Origin: Rhynochetos jubatus
Taxonomy: Eukaryota > Chordata > Aves > Eurypygiformes > Rhynochetidae
Direction of reading: 5' to 3'
DNA: 64,000 nucleotides
Assembly: GCA_027574665.1 (NCBI GenBank)
Contig: CM050654.1
Span: 33,561,722-33,625,721, forward strand
Shown: positions 1 through 12,200 of the stretch, in pieces
Numbering within the stretch: position 1 is the first letter of the stretch
How the letters are laid out: every line of letters begins with the position of its first letter
Program-made: the position numbers and the translations under genes
The notes under the pieces: generated by a model
What the model saw: the letters and a program-made list of their open reading frames with translations, nothing else
Databases searched by the model: none
Told to the model about the DNA's origin: nothing

Positions 1-1457
1 CATTCCTCTTTCCCATCTTCTTTTCACTCATTTCCTTAATCCTATGCCACTGAGTCCCTCCGTTCATTTTCCTGCTCCTTTACTGCTATTAATTCTCCCC
101 ACCCAACTGTTGCCTAGGTTAACTATTCTGGTTAAGCAGTAGGATTGGAAAAACCAGCACTTATTTTGAGAAGACCTTTTGGGGAAAGAGGATTCATACT
201 GTAATCTCAGGTGAGGGTCTAAACATTTCCCAAATTCTCTGACCCCTAAATATGAATATCATTTGACTTTGAATAATGAGCTATTCGTTCATCTCTATAT
301 AAAACCTCATGTATCCTGACAGTTCCCTATTGCCTTCCTGTCTGAAGTGGCTCAGGAGTATAAATTATTCTAGCGAAGGTTGGCAGTAATTTATGCTCAA
401 TAAATTGACTATAGATCTGCTTGTTTCAGTAGGTAGCATGGGAAGGACTTATACGTTTTGCTAAATTCCCTCATTTGTTCTCGGATGGACTACTTGCCAG
501 GCTGGGGCTGATCGTGAGTCCCAAACTGCAGTGATAGGCAGGTTCTCGTGTGCCTTCCGTAAAACTGCTCCTGTGAGTAGCAAGTTACTGGTGTAAGGAA
601 GAGGTGGTCAGGCTGGCCACTGGAAAGTCATTGGTACAACAATGTGGAAACTGGAGGTCATATTTTGCAAAATGTGTGAAGAGTAACTGATGAAACGGAG
701 ATTAAAAATGGCTGTTCTTAAAAAAAAACCAAAAAAACCCTTACTTTAACTGGCAGAAGTTTACTGTCTCTCTTCAGACTGATTTTTCCCAAAAGCACAT
801 AAAACAGTCTGTGTAGCTTCTTTGTGTTTTGTTTTTCTTTTTTTTTTCCTTTTTTTAAAATGTAAAATGGACTAGTCCCTTTGTAGGACTTCTGCAAGAA
901 AGGGCGATACGATCCTTTTGTTAAGATGCAAAATACAGAAAGTAATTCATCACCTTTCAAGTACAATTTATTCTGGGTCAGGGAGAAAGGTTTCATTCAT
1001 GATCATTAGGTTTTAGCAGTGCAGATGCTGGACATGATGAACCAATGAGGCTTATCAGGTGTGATAATCAAAAGAGATTTTCTTTTGTATCTGCTGTCAT
1101 TTCCTCTCTCTCGTGGAGAAATCTAGGTTTCAGACACTGACTACCATTTCATAAATATAGACATATCTCTATTGTTCTGTGTGGAAATTATCACCTGATA
1201 TTTTAAACAGAGTGATGGGAGCTATTATCATGCCTGAAGTTTGATGCAAGTTTTGAACTGGTATTCCTGGGCCACGTGGGAGCAGCAAGGGCAGCTGCTT
1301 CCTGGGCACAAGCACTGTTCTTTGCTTGCAATAGTGCCTATAGCTGCAGCAGCTGTGCTCATGCAGAGCAGTGGGCCAGGCAGATGCATCCCACAGCCCA
1401 CCTGTGACCAGTGGGCCCCAGGCTGGTTACCTTGCATTAAGCAGATGCACAGAAATT
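1..1457. other. non-coding DNA, nothing recognised
   Basis: AT-rich sequence with no frame that looks like a protein and no repeat I can name. The only local structure is an A-run with C interruptions near 720-740 and a T-rich stretch near 828-858. Short frames on both strands across 1228-1482 overlap a slightly GC-richer patch, but they have no domain signature and no splice context that I could support. Confidence 0.7.
720..740. repeat. A/C-only low-complexity tract
   Basis: Two runs of A separated by CC and followed by CCC. Read on the minus strand this is a G/T-only tract, of the same kind as the longer ones at 4474-4557 and 50216-50268. Confidence 0.75.
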
Positions 1458-1640
1458 TAGGGCCAGATTCTGCTGCGAACACTGTACAGGCTGTGCAGCC
1501 TCACTGTAGACAAAAGTCTCTGTTTGGCTGTAGGGATCTGTGTGCAAGTAAAAATCCGGTTTATGGTAATCAACATAATTAAAGGGCCAACACTGCATTG
1601 TGGTGTAATTTTGGCTCCATTGAGTCAATGAAAACAGAGG
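1458..1640. repeat. possible relic of a palindromic dispersed repeat (sauropsid type)
   Basis: Starts with GGGCCAGATTCTGC (1460-1473). Further on there is a GTAAAAATCCGG-like piece, GGTGTAATTTTGG (1602-1614) and CTCCATTGAGTCAATG (1615-1630). From memory these blocks occur together in old dispersed palindromic repeats of turtle, crocodile and bird genomes, where a CTCCATTGA-GTCAATGGAG centre is flanked by GGTGTAA arms and GGCCAGATTCTG ends. The copy is badly decayed. I do not know the formal family name, and chance similarity of a few blocks cannot be excluded. Confidence 0.4.
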
Positions 1641-2107
1641 TGTTGAATTCAATGAATCCACAGGGCTGCCTCTTCCACCAGCCCAGCTACCCACATAGTT
1701 TAGCTTTGCTTGGCTTTAGTCTTATAAACTTTACTATTCGTGTTGCATCCGAACGCCTCACCCGTTAACGGCTTTGCAGCACGGTGAGATGCTCACAGTG
1801 AGCCTCACTGAGAGAAACGGAAAAGCAAAATACAGCACTAAGGGGGTTTGCTAACAATGTGTTTTCAGTGCTCGTCAGCTGTATAAGCTGAAGCGTCGTC
1901 AGCTCCAGGTACCTCAACTAGCCCAAATCACTGCGGGGCAAAGGCAGAAATGACCCTCTGTCAACTAAAAGCTAAACTTTGCAGATTAATATTGAAACCT
2001 CTGTGTTTCCCCAGAGGCAAGGAGAAGAACAGACTTGGCTGTACTAGATCCCTCTGTGCACCTGTATAACAAAGTCTGTTGAACAATTTTCCAGTGGGGA
2101 CTGAGTT

Positions 2108-2185
2108 TATGTATCTATACACATAAACATACAGTGTATATATACACATATAGGCACATATACACTCATATCTACATATAAATAA
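2108..2185. repeat. degenerate (TA/CA)n simple repeat
   Basis: Alternating purine-pyrimidine sequence made of TATA, CACATA and GTATATA units, interrupted by single-base changes. It looks like a decayed dinucleotide microsatellite. Confidence 0.75.
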
Positions 2186-2390
2186 TCAACTGTTTTTCAC
2201 AAAGCTGCCTGCAGTTGCAACAATTGAGGATTCAGAAGTAGTGCCCCAAATGCTGGCATAATCCTCATCTTAAAGGAAATCAAAGAATTTGAGACTGCAA
2301 ATTCTGAAAGGACAATAATATTGGTCCCATTCTCAAATACCATCAATCAGCATTTATAACAAAATGAAGATCAAGTCAGTTATATATAAA

Positions 2391-2452
2391 ATCTCCTCTC
2401 CCCTCTTCTCCATCTCTCTTTTATTGTTTTTTTTTTCTCTCTCTTCTTTCCA
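2391..2452. repeat. polypyrimidine (CT-rich) tract
   Basis: About 60 bases almost entirely of C and T, including CTCTCCCCTC-type blocks and an internal run of T. Scattered A and G break it near the ATCTCTC and TATTG points. Confidence 0.8.
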
Positions 2453-4473
2453 TTCTTATGGTATGAATCCAAATGACACTTCTTTATCTCTCTTTTAAAG
2501 GACATGCTACCTCTACAGAATATATGTTTTCCATCTGGAATTGCATGTGGGCTGTAATTGGGTTTACCTGTAAGTTTGAGAATGTGAGACTCTAGCAGAC
2601 AGATGTGAGTATTTGTGCTGGGTTTGGCTGGGAATAAAAGACATCCCATATTTTTCCAATCATTTTACAGGGATTGTTGCTATTTTTATGAGTAAAATAA
2701 TCAACTGCGTCACTCCCCCAGTTTTATGTCAGTAGCTCAGACATCAATGAAGATGTGCTCTCCAGTGCTAGGATAATGGCCAGCTTTTACTGCCACAGTG
2801 TCAGAACTTCCATTTTCTGCCCTAACTCCAAAAAAAATGAACTTCAGAAAAAGGACAGTATCCCTCCTTCCATTGTCCCTCTATCTGTCCATCAAATAAA
2901 GTAAAAATTCTGTTGAATCAGACATATAACCCAAACAGTCTAGGAATAGGTGTTCTCCTTCGTATCTCACACACATAAGCCAAGTTAAATACATGTCTGC
3001 TCATCATTTCAAGTAGGTATGAACTTAAACTGGACATCCAGTGTAACTGTAGCTCAGCTTTGGACTTTGCTCTCAGATTCTCTAACAGATGTGGCTTTCT
3101 TGTTACGAAGCTGTTTTCAGGGATCAGTTCCAGTTTCCATCCCAAACAACTCACATGGGTACTATGTCAATTATCTGCTCTTGAGGGTGTTTCTAAGGGC
3201 ATACTACTTGCCAGATCTGGAGTTTGTACAGCTTTTGTATACAGCCTGAATTAAACCTCATCTACAGGACCAATCCCATATGTACTGACATACCCCTGTG
3301 CAGATAATGCTAACTCATACAATGTCACCTCCCTACTAAGCCACGCCAAAAGGGCTCACTTTACCCCCCAGACCATCTTTACTCATATTTTTTACACAGT
3401 AGTTCAAAGTCAGTGATTCTTTGACATTTCCTCTTGATGATTATCTTTTTGTGCCTTTAATTGTAGAACAAGCACTAACATGTTTCAGCATTTTTTTTTT
3501 TTCCAAATACTTGGGCAGTGACTGGTATAAAGTATTATCAAAACTCCTCCAATGAATGGACAACGAGACTGAGGAAATGTTTTGTCAGGGAAAAGGGGGT
3601 GGGGAAGAAGAAAGATAAGCTGTCCTTCAAACTCCATATCAGATAAGGATGTCTCCTAAGGAAAAAAAAAAAAGCCTAAATTGTAACAGGAGCAGAAGTA
3701 TTATATATTTAATTGCAGCAGCTACTACTCTTTCATGAGGAGAGCCTCTAATCAAGGGCTCTGATTATAAGGGACACAGCTGAGATAAAAATCTTATTCA
3801 GCATTTGGAAAAGAAAGTTTCCTCAGTCTGGTCTTTTAAGAACACATTAGATAATACAAACTACAACTGTGTTGTGAATCAATTCTACTGTTCAACAAGG
3901 ATACCTTTTGCTTTCTTTACCTAAAATGTGATAGAGTGTCCGATCTATAGAAAAACTAGTTCATGCAACACTGGCACAGGAAAACACTGGAACAGTAAGA
4001 AAGGCCATGAGGATGAAGACTTACACTTAAATGAGACATGCATTGAATGTGTAGCTAAAGTAGACCCATGAAGCTGGGGTCCCCTTCCTTCAGAGGTAAA
4101 TTCTCCAGAGCCACAGCACAAGGACATATCCCAGCTCATAACAGTAAGTAAGAGGTGTATGGTCGTTTTCCACCTCACTTTCTTTTCTCATTCTCTTTTT
4201 AAACTGAAGATTTCATCCCGCAAACTCTTAAATCCTTCTGTAACTTCACACATGTAGATGGTGTCAGTATTTGTCTATTCCCGTGAACAAAGTTGTGGAA
4301 GTTGTTAACAATTGATGGGATACTCACAGAAATGTAGGAAGTCAATAAGACCTAGAGCCCATACACCTTCTCGCACAAGGGGTCTCCACCTGTGGCTTGT
4401 GTCCGTATGTATGACTGTAAAATGTTACAATATTCAGTTGTCTTATAATGAAAATGTAAAGCACCCATTTCTA

Positions 4474-4557
4474 GGTTTGGTGGGTGTTTTGGTGGGGTTT
4501 GTTTTTTTTTTTTTTTTTTTTGTTTTGTTTGGTTTGTTTACTTGTTTTGTTTTTGTG
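4474..4557. repeat. long G/T-only tract with a 20-base T run
   Basis: From 4474 to 4539 the plus strand holds only G and T (66 bases). It includes GGTGGGGTTTG and an uninterrupted T run at 4502-4521, followed by TGTTTTG and GGTTTG units. After an A and a C the pattern resumes to 4557. This complete strand asymmetry is unlike an ordinary poly(T). It has the same GGTGGGGTTT lead as the tract at 50216. Confidence 0.85.
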
Positions 4558-7500
4558 ATGCTTGGGAATATTTAGGAAGCAGCAACACAAAATACGTATT
4601 TGAGAACAAATCAAAACAAATTTGGACCCCATAGCTACTCTACAGGGTCTCTTTAAAAAGTAAGCTATGAAACAAACTTGAAACTGAGATCAGTCTAACC
4701 ATCTAAGCTTTATACTGGTTATCCATCTGTCATCTGTTCTGTGATCCTTATCCATGCCTACACATGAAGTCCTTGGTCACATTCACTTCCTCTGTTAACC
4801 AGCTGCAACTTGAAGAGTTTGGCCTGTCTTCAGAACCTGTCATTGATTTCAGCTTCATTTGCTTTAACCCCAATCTGTGTGGGTTGTGTATGTGTAGTTT
4901 TGGGATCACCAGTCCAGGCACTGAGTAGCTTATTTTGCCTCCTGACAATCAGGGTCCTATCACTGTACGATTTGTGCCCAAGTGCTGAAAGGGACTTGTG
5001 CCTAAGTGATGAAAGAAATGTGCTTGAGCCTGAATGAAACCCAGCTCTTTGCTGCCAGCTCGGCACAAGATCAGCACTGGAAAACCCAAACGGTAGAGCG
5101 CAAGTGAAGTGTTGCATAGCTGTAGAGCTGACCCGTGGTTGGAAGATTAATTGCTTCCACTCAGGGTCTGATCCAGGCTGAGTGAGCTCAGTGGGCCTCT
5201 TTCTGGTGGAAATTAATTCTGGACTTCACTGATTTCAGGATATGACTGGATGTTACCTCACCTCTGATTCATGAATGAGAACACAGACTGGTTCCCACTG
5301 CTTTTACTGCCTTTTTCTGTCCATCCATCAGAGCTTAGAAGAGAGTTGTTGCCTAGAGCCTTTCAGTTCACAGAGTTAAACCCAATGCTGGCATTACCCT
5401 TTGCGTGAACATGTAGCTGTAGTTAGTAAAATACTGACTCAACAGATCCATTCACATTTAAATTCCATATCTACTGAACTTCCTGATAAAAATACGTTTT
5501 TACTACCATACTAACGTAGCCCAGCCCAGCTAATGGAAAGGGAGCGAGACACTCTTCCATCATCAACAAAAGCCCGCTCCAGCTGCCCAATCCTTACTAC
5601 AGGTGATGAAGTGTGAATCAGACAGACCACAGCTCAACTTTCACGTGCAGGATTAGCTGGCAACCTTGTTGGATAGAAAAATAATCTTTTCACCATTAAA
5701 ATGAGCAAATATGAGCTGCAGTCAAAGGAGTACCCTACAATGCCATTCTTCACAGAATGGCCTTTTAGTACAGAAGCTCACTTGAGCCCATTTCCTAGTT
5801 GTTAATGAAAGAGCAATTCCACTACTGCCTTTGATATATAACAACAGAGACTGGTCTGTTAATACCTTTTTTTGCGCAGTTTGTGTTAATTCTAGGAGTT
5901 AACACTGACTTTTTTCTTTCTTCCCTTCTAGTTATCCATTGCAAAAAAGCCCCTAAACAAAACCGTTTTCTCAACAGAGACTACTATCTGTTGATTTACA
6001 TGTAGTAGATATTCAATGAACTTCTAAACTATAAAAATAGGACTCCCATTATTTAACTTCAAGAATGGTTCCTCATTAGTTGGAAAAAAGAGAAAATGGA
6101 AAGATGATGTTTGTAAGAAACATCTGAATGTAGTGGGCAAATTCTACTATCAGTTCTGCGAAAAAATGGCATCAGGTCTTTGTCCAGTAAAAGAAAAAAC
6201 AAATCAAGAACATGTTTCACCATCAGCATGCGAACAAGTCTTTTTGTCCTTCTTGCAAAGGCTAGATGATATAAAACATGCATGTGGGATCACCACTGGT
6301 TCAATGCTCCAGTTTAACTACGTGCCTATGTGTCCTGTTGGGAAGTACTCAGCACACGAAGAACTAACATTCAGAAAAGATGTTGAGCACCCAAGTCTTC
6401 CCGAAGGAAATGTGCTTGGATCCAGTGTGTTTTAGCCAGGGGATTTTAGCCAAGGGTTTTCAATATTCTTTAGAACCAGATTTAAACCTTCAAATCTAGA
6501 CAAAAGTTTGGACCTTGAGCTGATTTTTTCACCAGTCTAAGTAATTAAAGCTAGAAAACATCAGACTCTCTTGCATTTTTTGCATAACAAAGATTTTTAT
6601 GGGAACAAACATCTTAATCCCAACTCAGCTATTTTATTGTTTTCTGAGGAGCAATTTCAGGCCTAATTCTGATGCTGAATTTGAAGCTGCACATCACAGC
6701 ATAGCTGTGGGTAGCAGCTGATTTTCAGCAGAGAAACGTCACGTGCCTCTGAAAAGAAGCACACCATCAGTGTTAAACAAGAAAAGCGGTAACATATAAT
6801 CAAACTAGGCACCTAGCTCATGCGCCTAAACCTCTCATTTCCTTATTTATTTTGGATATTAATAATCTATAGCTACTGAAACAGAGACCAAAGAGGGATT
6901 TTTCTTCAGGCTGGGTTGTACCCTTTTCCAGAAGGCAAGCCTCTGTGTAAATACTACTTGTTGCTACCCACTTATATTTTATGCCTGAGATTCACCACGC
7001 TTCATATATCTGCGCAGCACAACTGCTTCATGGGATACAATTTTATGGCAAGCTAAAAATCAGCTGTTTGCACAAAATAATCAGGAATCTTTTAGAGAAC
7101 AAAACAACCACCCACGTCTGCTAACGCAAGCTGTAGCAAGCCTTTCTCATCATAGCTCCAGGACTTGAGATAAAACTTTTTCACTGAGATCCTTTTCCTA
7201 GTTCCACCAGTATGATCTTCTGTCTGAAGACATTCTCACTATTTCAGCAGGCTGCGTTTCTATAGTCCACAATTCAAGCCCTCCATTTCTTTCTCTACCT
7301 AACTGGCCACAGAAGAGTTGAAGGAAATGAGCCAGTAAATACCTCCAAAGAAATAAATTCCCAAATAAGCATGGTAATAATAATCATAATCAAATAAAGT
7401 CTTACAGTATGTAGATTTCTAAATTAATGAGGTTTCATGAAGACTACCAGAGACTTTTTGTTGCTACAGATTTTAAACAGAAGTTGGGCAGACACAGCAC

Positions 7501-8590
7501 TGATAGGAGATAATATAAAACCCTCATGATATCTAGGTAATTGATCCGCACTGGAAGGTTAGCATTAGAGATAGGTCTGCAGCAAAGCTCTGGGCCTTTA
7601 ACATTCCAGAATTTGTGGAGGTTGGTGGGCAAGATCTGAACGTGAATCTGAAGTTCAGATCCTGCCTGGCACTTTCCAAACCTGAACAAAACTGGGTCAT
7701 GACTGTGAGGTTTGGTGCTGTGATTCATTTGGTAGAGATACCTCTAATTAAATCACTCCATTATAACCTCTTGCAGGATTTGCCTTAATCACAGAAGCAG
7801 TTAACTGACAGAGAAAATGGGACATTTTGTTTAGAGTAACTGCTGTTACAAGCTGATTATATATGATACAGTCCACCAGGATATATTCAAGCAGGTACAT
7901 TACACCAAGTCTGAGTTTTAAAAACTAAATTTCTTCTACAGCTGTAAAATCTGCTCATTCTCTGAACACCAGAGCTTATTGTGCTCATTCAGTCTGGAAA
8001 AAATGTATGACTCATACAAGGAAATACCTGCTGGCATGATGCATAATCATTCCAGTGAACTCACTGCAACTAGAGATTTCTGAGTGGGTCTGAAACCACA
8101 GAATAAACATTTAATAGGCAACAAGTATGCCCTGTGCTTTTATGCTAAATTATCTTAAATTACTGAGATGGACATCTCAGTGGCATCAGCTGTAATTACT
8201 GGATGCTAAGCATGGTAGATCATGAGTTTGCTCTGACATAATAAGGATCACATTCAAAGCAAAATAAAAATTAATACTTAGCCACCACCGGTGTATTTTA
8301 TAGATGTTTCACAGGAATCAGTCCTATCAATAATTATATTCCCTTTTCACTGAGATTGTGAAGATAAATAAAAAAATTATTTGCTGATAAAATGCGTAGA
8401 TTATGCAAAGGTTGGGGGAATAATAGCTACTAATATGGGAAAGATAGTTACTGGTATGAATCAGGTAAGATTTGATCTAGGCAGATCCAAACAAAGCCCA
8501 CATCAGCAGATCCAAATGCACAGGCAGACATCCAGGGACCAGAAATGGAGACCATGCTTTTGGAAATAAGGACAGCTGTTAAGGAAATAA
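4558..8590. other. non-coding DNA, mostly unrecognised
   Basis: No supported gene. A weak palindromic-repeat-like piece lies near 5162-5250. The frame of about 100 codons around 6133-6435 has no domain pattern and uses a non-ATG opening. The rest is ordinary AT-rich sequence. Confidence 0.65.
5162..5250. repeat. weak palindromic-repeat-like relic
   Basis: Contains AGGGTCTGATCCAGG, GAGTGAGCTCAGTGGG and, farther on, TTCACTGATTTCAGGAT. These resemble the GGGCCTGATCC ends and TTCAGTGAGTTC-like centre of old sauropsid dispersed palindromes. Several key blocks are missing, so this is only suggestive. Confidence 0.25.
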
Positions 8591-8715
8591 TCACCCTGGA
8601 AAGCAGTGATTCTAAGAAGTTTCTCGGACAATCACACATGAGCAACTGAACCTGAGCTCCCAGCTCAGTCCTGTGCAGAAAGGGCGAGTACAACCCAGGG
8701 GTGAATAAGCTAATG
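8591..8715 (+). repeat. ancient CR1-type LINE fragment
   Basis: The plus strand reads GGAAAGCAGTGATTCTAAG. In frame from 8599 this gives Glu-Ser-Ser-Asp-Ser-Lys-Lys-Phe-Leu-Gly, then a DNA block CAACTGAACCTGAGCTCCCAG and GCAGAAAGGGCGAGTACAACCC. Old CR1 elements have in the same order an ESSDSEKDLGV segment, an NQLNMSSQC segment and an AKKANAILGCIN segment, in the C-terminal part of the reverse-transcriptase protein. The copy is frameshifted and has stops (TGA after the Ser-Asn region), so it is dead. It is clearly older than the CR1 at 51 kb. Borders are approximate. Confidence 0.65.
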
Positions 8716-9202
8716 CACAGTGAGGAGAAAGGTGTGCCTCTTTGCAGTGATTAGACTTCTTACATGCAGCTGTAAAATCCTTTTATTAGGAGGACATTGC
8801 TATATCAACTACAAATAGTGTCTCGTGCCTTTAGAGCCTTTGGTGTCTGCATTTTTCCAGGGATGTTAAAAAATAAACTGATTAAAGAAGGAGGAGTGTA
8901 AAAATCTATTCAAAGCCTAGAGAAAAAGCTGGGAGTGACAGACTTGATGCTCGGTTTGATTATCTTATCACTTGATTATAATATCTAAAATAACTCTTTA
9001 GGAAACTCAGGAATTTTAATACATCATAAAAAGGACTATGAAAGACTGATTTTAAATTTATATCAGACAAAACTAATAAAAATTTAAAAGTACCCCAAAC
9101 AGACAGAACTTCTTGGCACTGAGAGCCATGAGAACTGAGGCATTCTTCATTTCCTGATGTCTAGAAACTAAAACTACATTCCATCCTGAAAATGACACTT
9201 TG

Positions 9203-9234
9203 CAAAAAAACCCAAAAAAACAACCAAAAAACAC
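9203..9234. repeat. A/C-only low-complexity tract
   Basis: Runs of A interrupted by CCC, C and CC, with no G or T inside. It is the minus-strand equivalent of the G/T tracts elsewhere in the window. Confidence 0.8.
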
Positions 9235-12200
9235 TCTTTCATCAGGCCTAAGTGATGGGTCTCAATGGAAGAGTAACTGGAGGAAATGCAGTTGAATGTG
9301 ATACTCAGGAGAATAAACCAGATCACTTAATGGCATTTCTGCCCATAACTCCATGAATATTCATATAAATCAGGATCATGAAAATGCAGTCAAACTCTGC
9401 TTTTGCTTTGCCTTAGAGCTATGTTCTTGTGCACTAATTTAAAAAATCTGAGCTCAAATGAATGACCAAGTTTCCCTTCATTTCCCAATGCCATCCAAAA
9501 CCTGTAGACTCAGATCTGAACCAGCTCATTTTCATTTTAAAAATATATATTTTTTAATTTCAGGCCATTTCAACAAGCTTTATGTAAGTTTGCAAACAAA
9601 CTTGATCCTGTCAAGTTTCAGTATGGGCAACTTTCAAAGTGCTGCTTTTAATTGTATCTGCTGTCATCATGTCTTAGGGCTGGAAACTGGGCTTCTGGGT
9701 AATGTAATAATATGCACTATTATAAAAATAAAGAGCAAAATAGGAAGTTTTGGGTCACAGCTGCAAGGCTGTTGCCAAATCACTAACCTCCTCCCCCTCC
9801 AAAACAGCAATAAAAAAATCATCTCTAGAGATTCCAGCACTGAAGGCAACAAAGTACAGTAGTTACATTTCGAGACGGAATCCAGAAACTGCCAAAATGA
9901 AGATACGCAATCTCCACTTGGGAAGAGGCGATGAAAGCCCAAGTACATAGCCTGACAAGTGAATCATGTCAACAGAAAGCAAGCAACAAAAATCAACTTG
10001 TAAAAAGTATCTCTGTGTGTCAAATAGTTCAAAGCAGTGGACACATTGCTGAAATGAGTTCAGTAAAGATGAACATCTCATCGTGGCTTTCAGGAGTTGA
10101 AGCTGCATACCATAGACGGAATGAAATTCCATCTCACTCTGCAGCTAGTAGTGTAGGGGTGATAGTAGCGTGGAAACACTGCCTGCCCCGTGATCCAGAT
10201 CCTCCGCACTCAGGAGTGGGAGTGTGCACAGTGTCCGAGGCACTCAGAGATCAATATGTTTATTCTTAGAGGTGCATTAAAGACTCTACATCATACCCAA
10301 GGATGTGGGAAGGATACAGACTGGGAAAGATGCAGACTGGTGGGAAAGGCAGTGAGGTTTCCTAAACTCTCTTTGCAGGCTAGGATGTCTTCTGCAAACC
10401 AGCTCAGTTTGGTGACTTGTTTGCAAGACGGTTTTGGTAATTCCTGTGAATTCCACCTCCAGCCTGCTGCAAAAACCCTACTTCTTTACAGTCAGGTTAT
10501 TGGAGCTTTAGGGAGTAGGACCTTTCACTGGAAAATAAAAATGCCTATACGCTTTTTGGGAACCATTCCTTATGATTGGGAATATTGTGTGTTGAACAAG
10601 TCTTTAAGACAACTACCTCTTGGTTTAAGTTTTCGGTTGAAGTGACAGTTTCAGTGAACTGAGAAGCAGAGGAACCAGCTCTTTGTAATCTAGCACACTA
10701 TCTAGTGGGTGGCAAATGTGTAATAAATTGCACAGATTTTCAAACAGCTTTGAAAAAATCCACTATAAATTAGTGGTGATTGCCTTGAAAGGATGTGGTG
10801 TATGGACTCAGTACATCCCTCTTGTAACAGTATTGCCTTCATTGGAAAAACACAGAATTTGGTTTGTTTTCTTGCTTCACAAAATAACTAGGTGCAAGAA
10901 GGTCTGTAAAGGTGGAATACATTTGAAAAACACAACTAAAGCAAGATGTAGTAGCTACACGGGGACAAAAATCCAAATATGAGACTGAACAGTGATTTAG
11001 AACAGTTATTACTTATTGCTCACATGAATATTTTCACCTTTGAAATGTAACTTGAGCATTCAAAGGTACTTGGATTACTGACTTAAGTGCCACTAGTAAT
11101 AATATGCCTATTCCAGTGATAGTTACTCTCTCATGATTTATTATGATTCTCAATATCTCTGAGTTTTTATACAAAAATATGAGAATGTAAATTATTAGAA
11201 GTCATGTAAAAGGGGCTGATCAAATTACAGGTAACGTGGAAAAACACATTAAAACATAAATTAGCAAGCCAAAGATGAAATAATTTCACATAAAAAACCA
11301 AAACACCAGCAAAGAGAAATACATTATCAGTTGACATGCACTAAGGAAAAATATAGTGCACATAATTAAACCCTCTTCTTAGTAATGTTTTTGCAAGTAA
11401 AAACCCTATTTTCTATAGTTTCCATAGTCTAAAATAATTTATTCAAGAAATTTTGCATGGAGCATTCAACAAGCAGTCCTGGAAACCATGGAAAGAGCAC
11501 TTTTGAGAGTGGTGTTAAGAGACTGGTTCTGCCAAGCCAAATGGAGGGACGCTGAAATGGCACCGAGCCCAGCTAAGGCTTTTCTGTGTACCAAGCAACA
11601 CGAGCACGATGGGAATGCGGCCAATTCAAACGTGCGGTGTTTCTGCTGAAGGAATAAAAGCAAATGAGAATTTGTTGCTACCATTATTGTTTCTCATTGC
11701 TCCACACTATGCAGCGGACAGAAGTATTCTGGTTTATTGCTGTTGCATTTAAAATATATATAAATACTATTAGTTGCTATGGCTCTGAATCATTCAACTT
11801 CTTCAGCGCAAGCCTGATGGAATAAATAGTCCCAACTGTATCAACAGCATTATTTATTCTTTTAAATGCATGCACAGGTTTGATATCTCCACCAAGATGA
11901 GATACTGATTCCCATTTTTTGTGGCTGGGTTATTTTCTCTGTCATTCTTTTCATTCAAATAAACTATTTCTATGTAAAATAGGAGTTCCGTTAATAACAA
12001 TTCCCTGTCCCAAAATATGCAACTTTCTCATTCAGGAGTCACCTTAACTTGCATGAATAGTGCCATTTGATTTCAGTATGTTTAATGCAAGTAAGAACAC
12101 TAAATGTAAGTCAGGGAAGAACACTCAGACCTCTCAACTGTCATTTAGTCACTGATACTGAAAACTGATAGACTCATCGAGCAAGGAGTCAAAAACTGTA

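Larger units (their letters stand above)
1641..4473. other. non-coding DNA with simple-sequence tracts
   Basis: No supported gene. It contains a degenerate TA/CA stretch near 2108-2185, a polypyrimidine tract at 2391-2452, a T-run near 3491 and a 13-base A-run at 3662-3674. Nothing else is recognised. Confidence 0.7.

Noticed and set aside
9458..9862. 134-codon ATG-started frame
   Set aside because: No domain, AT-driven Asn/Lys/Ile/Phe composition, and minus-strand frames overlap it equally well.
10190..10645. 151-codon plus-strand open frame
   Set aside because: Starts at a GTG, no motif or family pattern, no compatible neighbouring exons.
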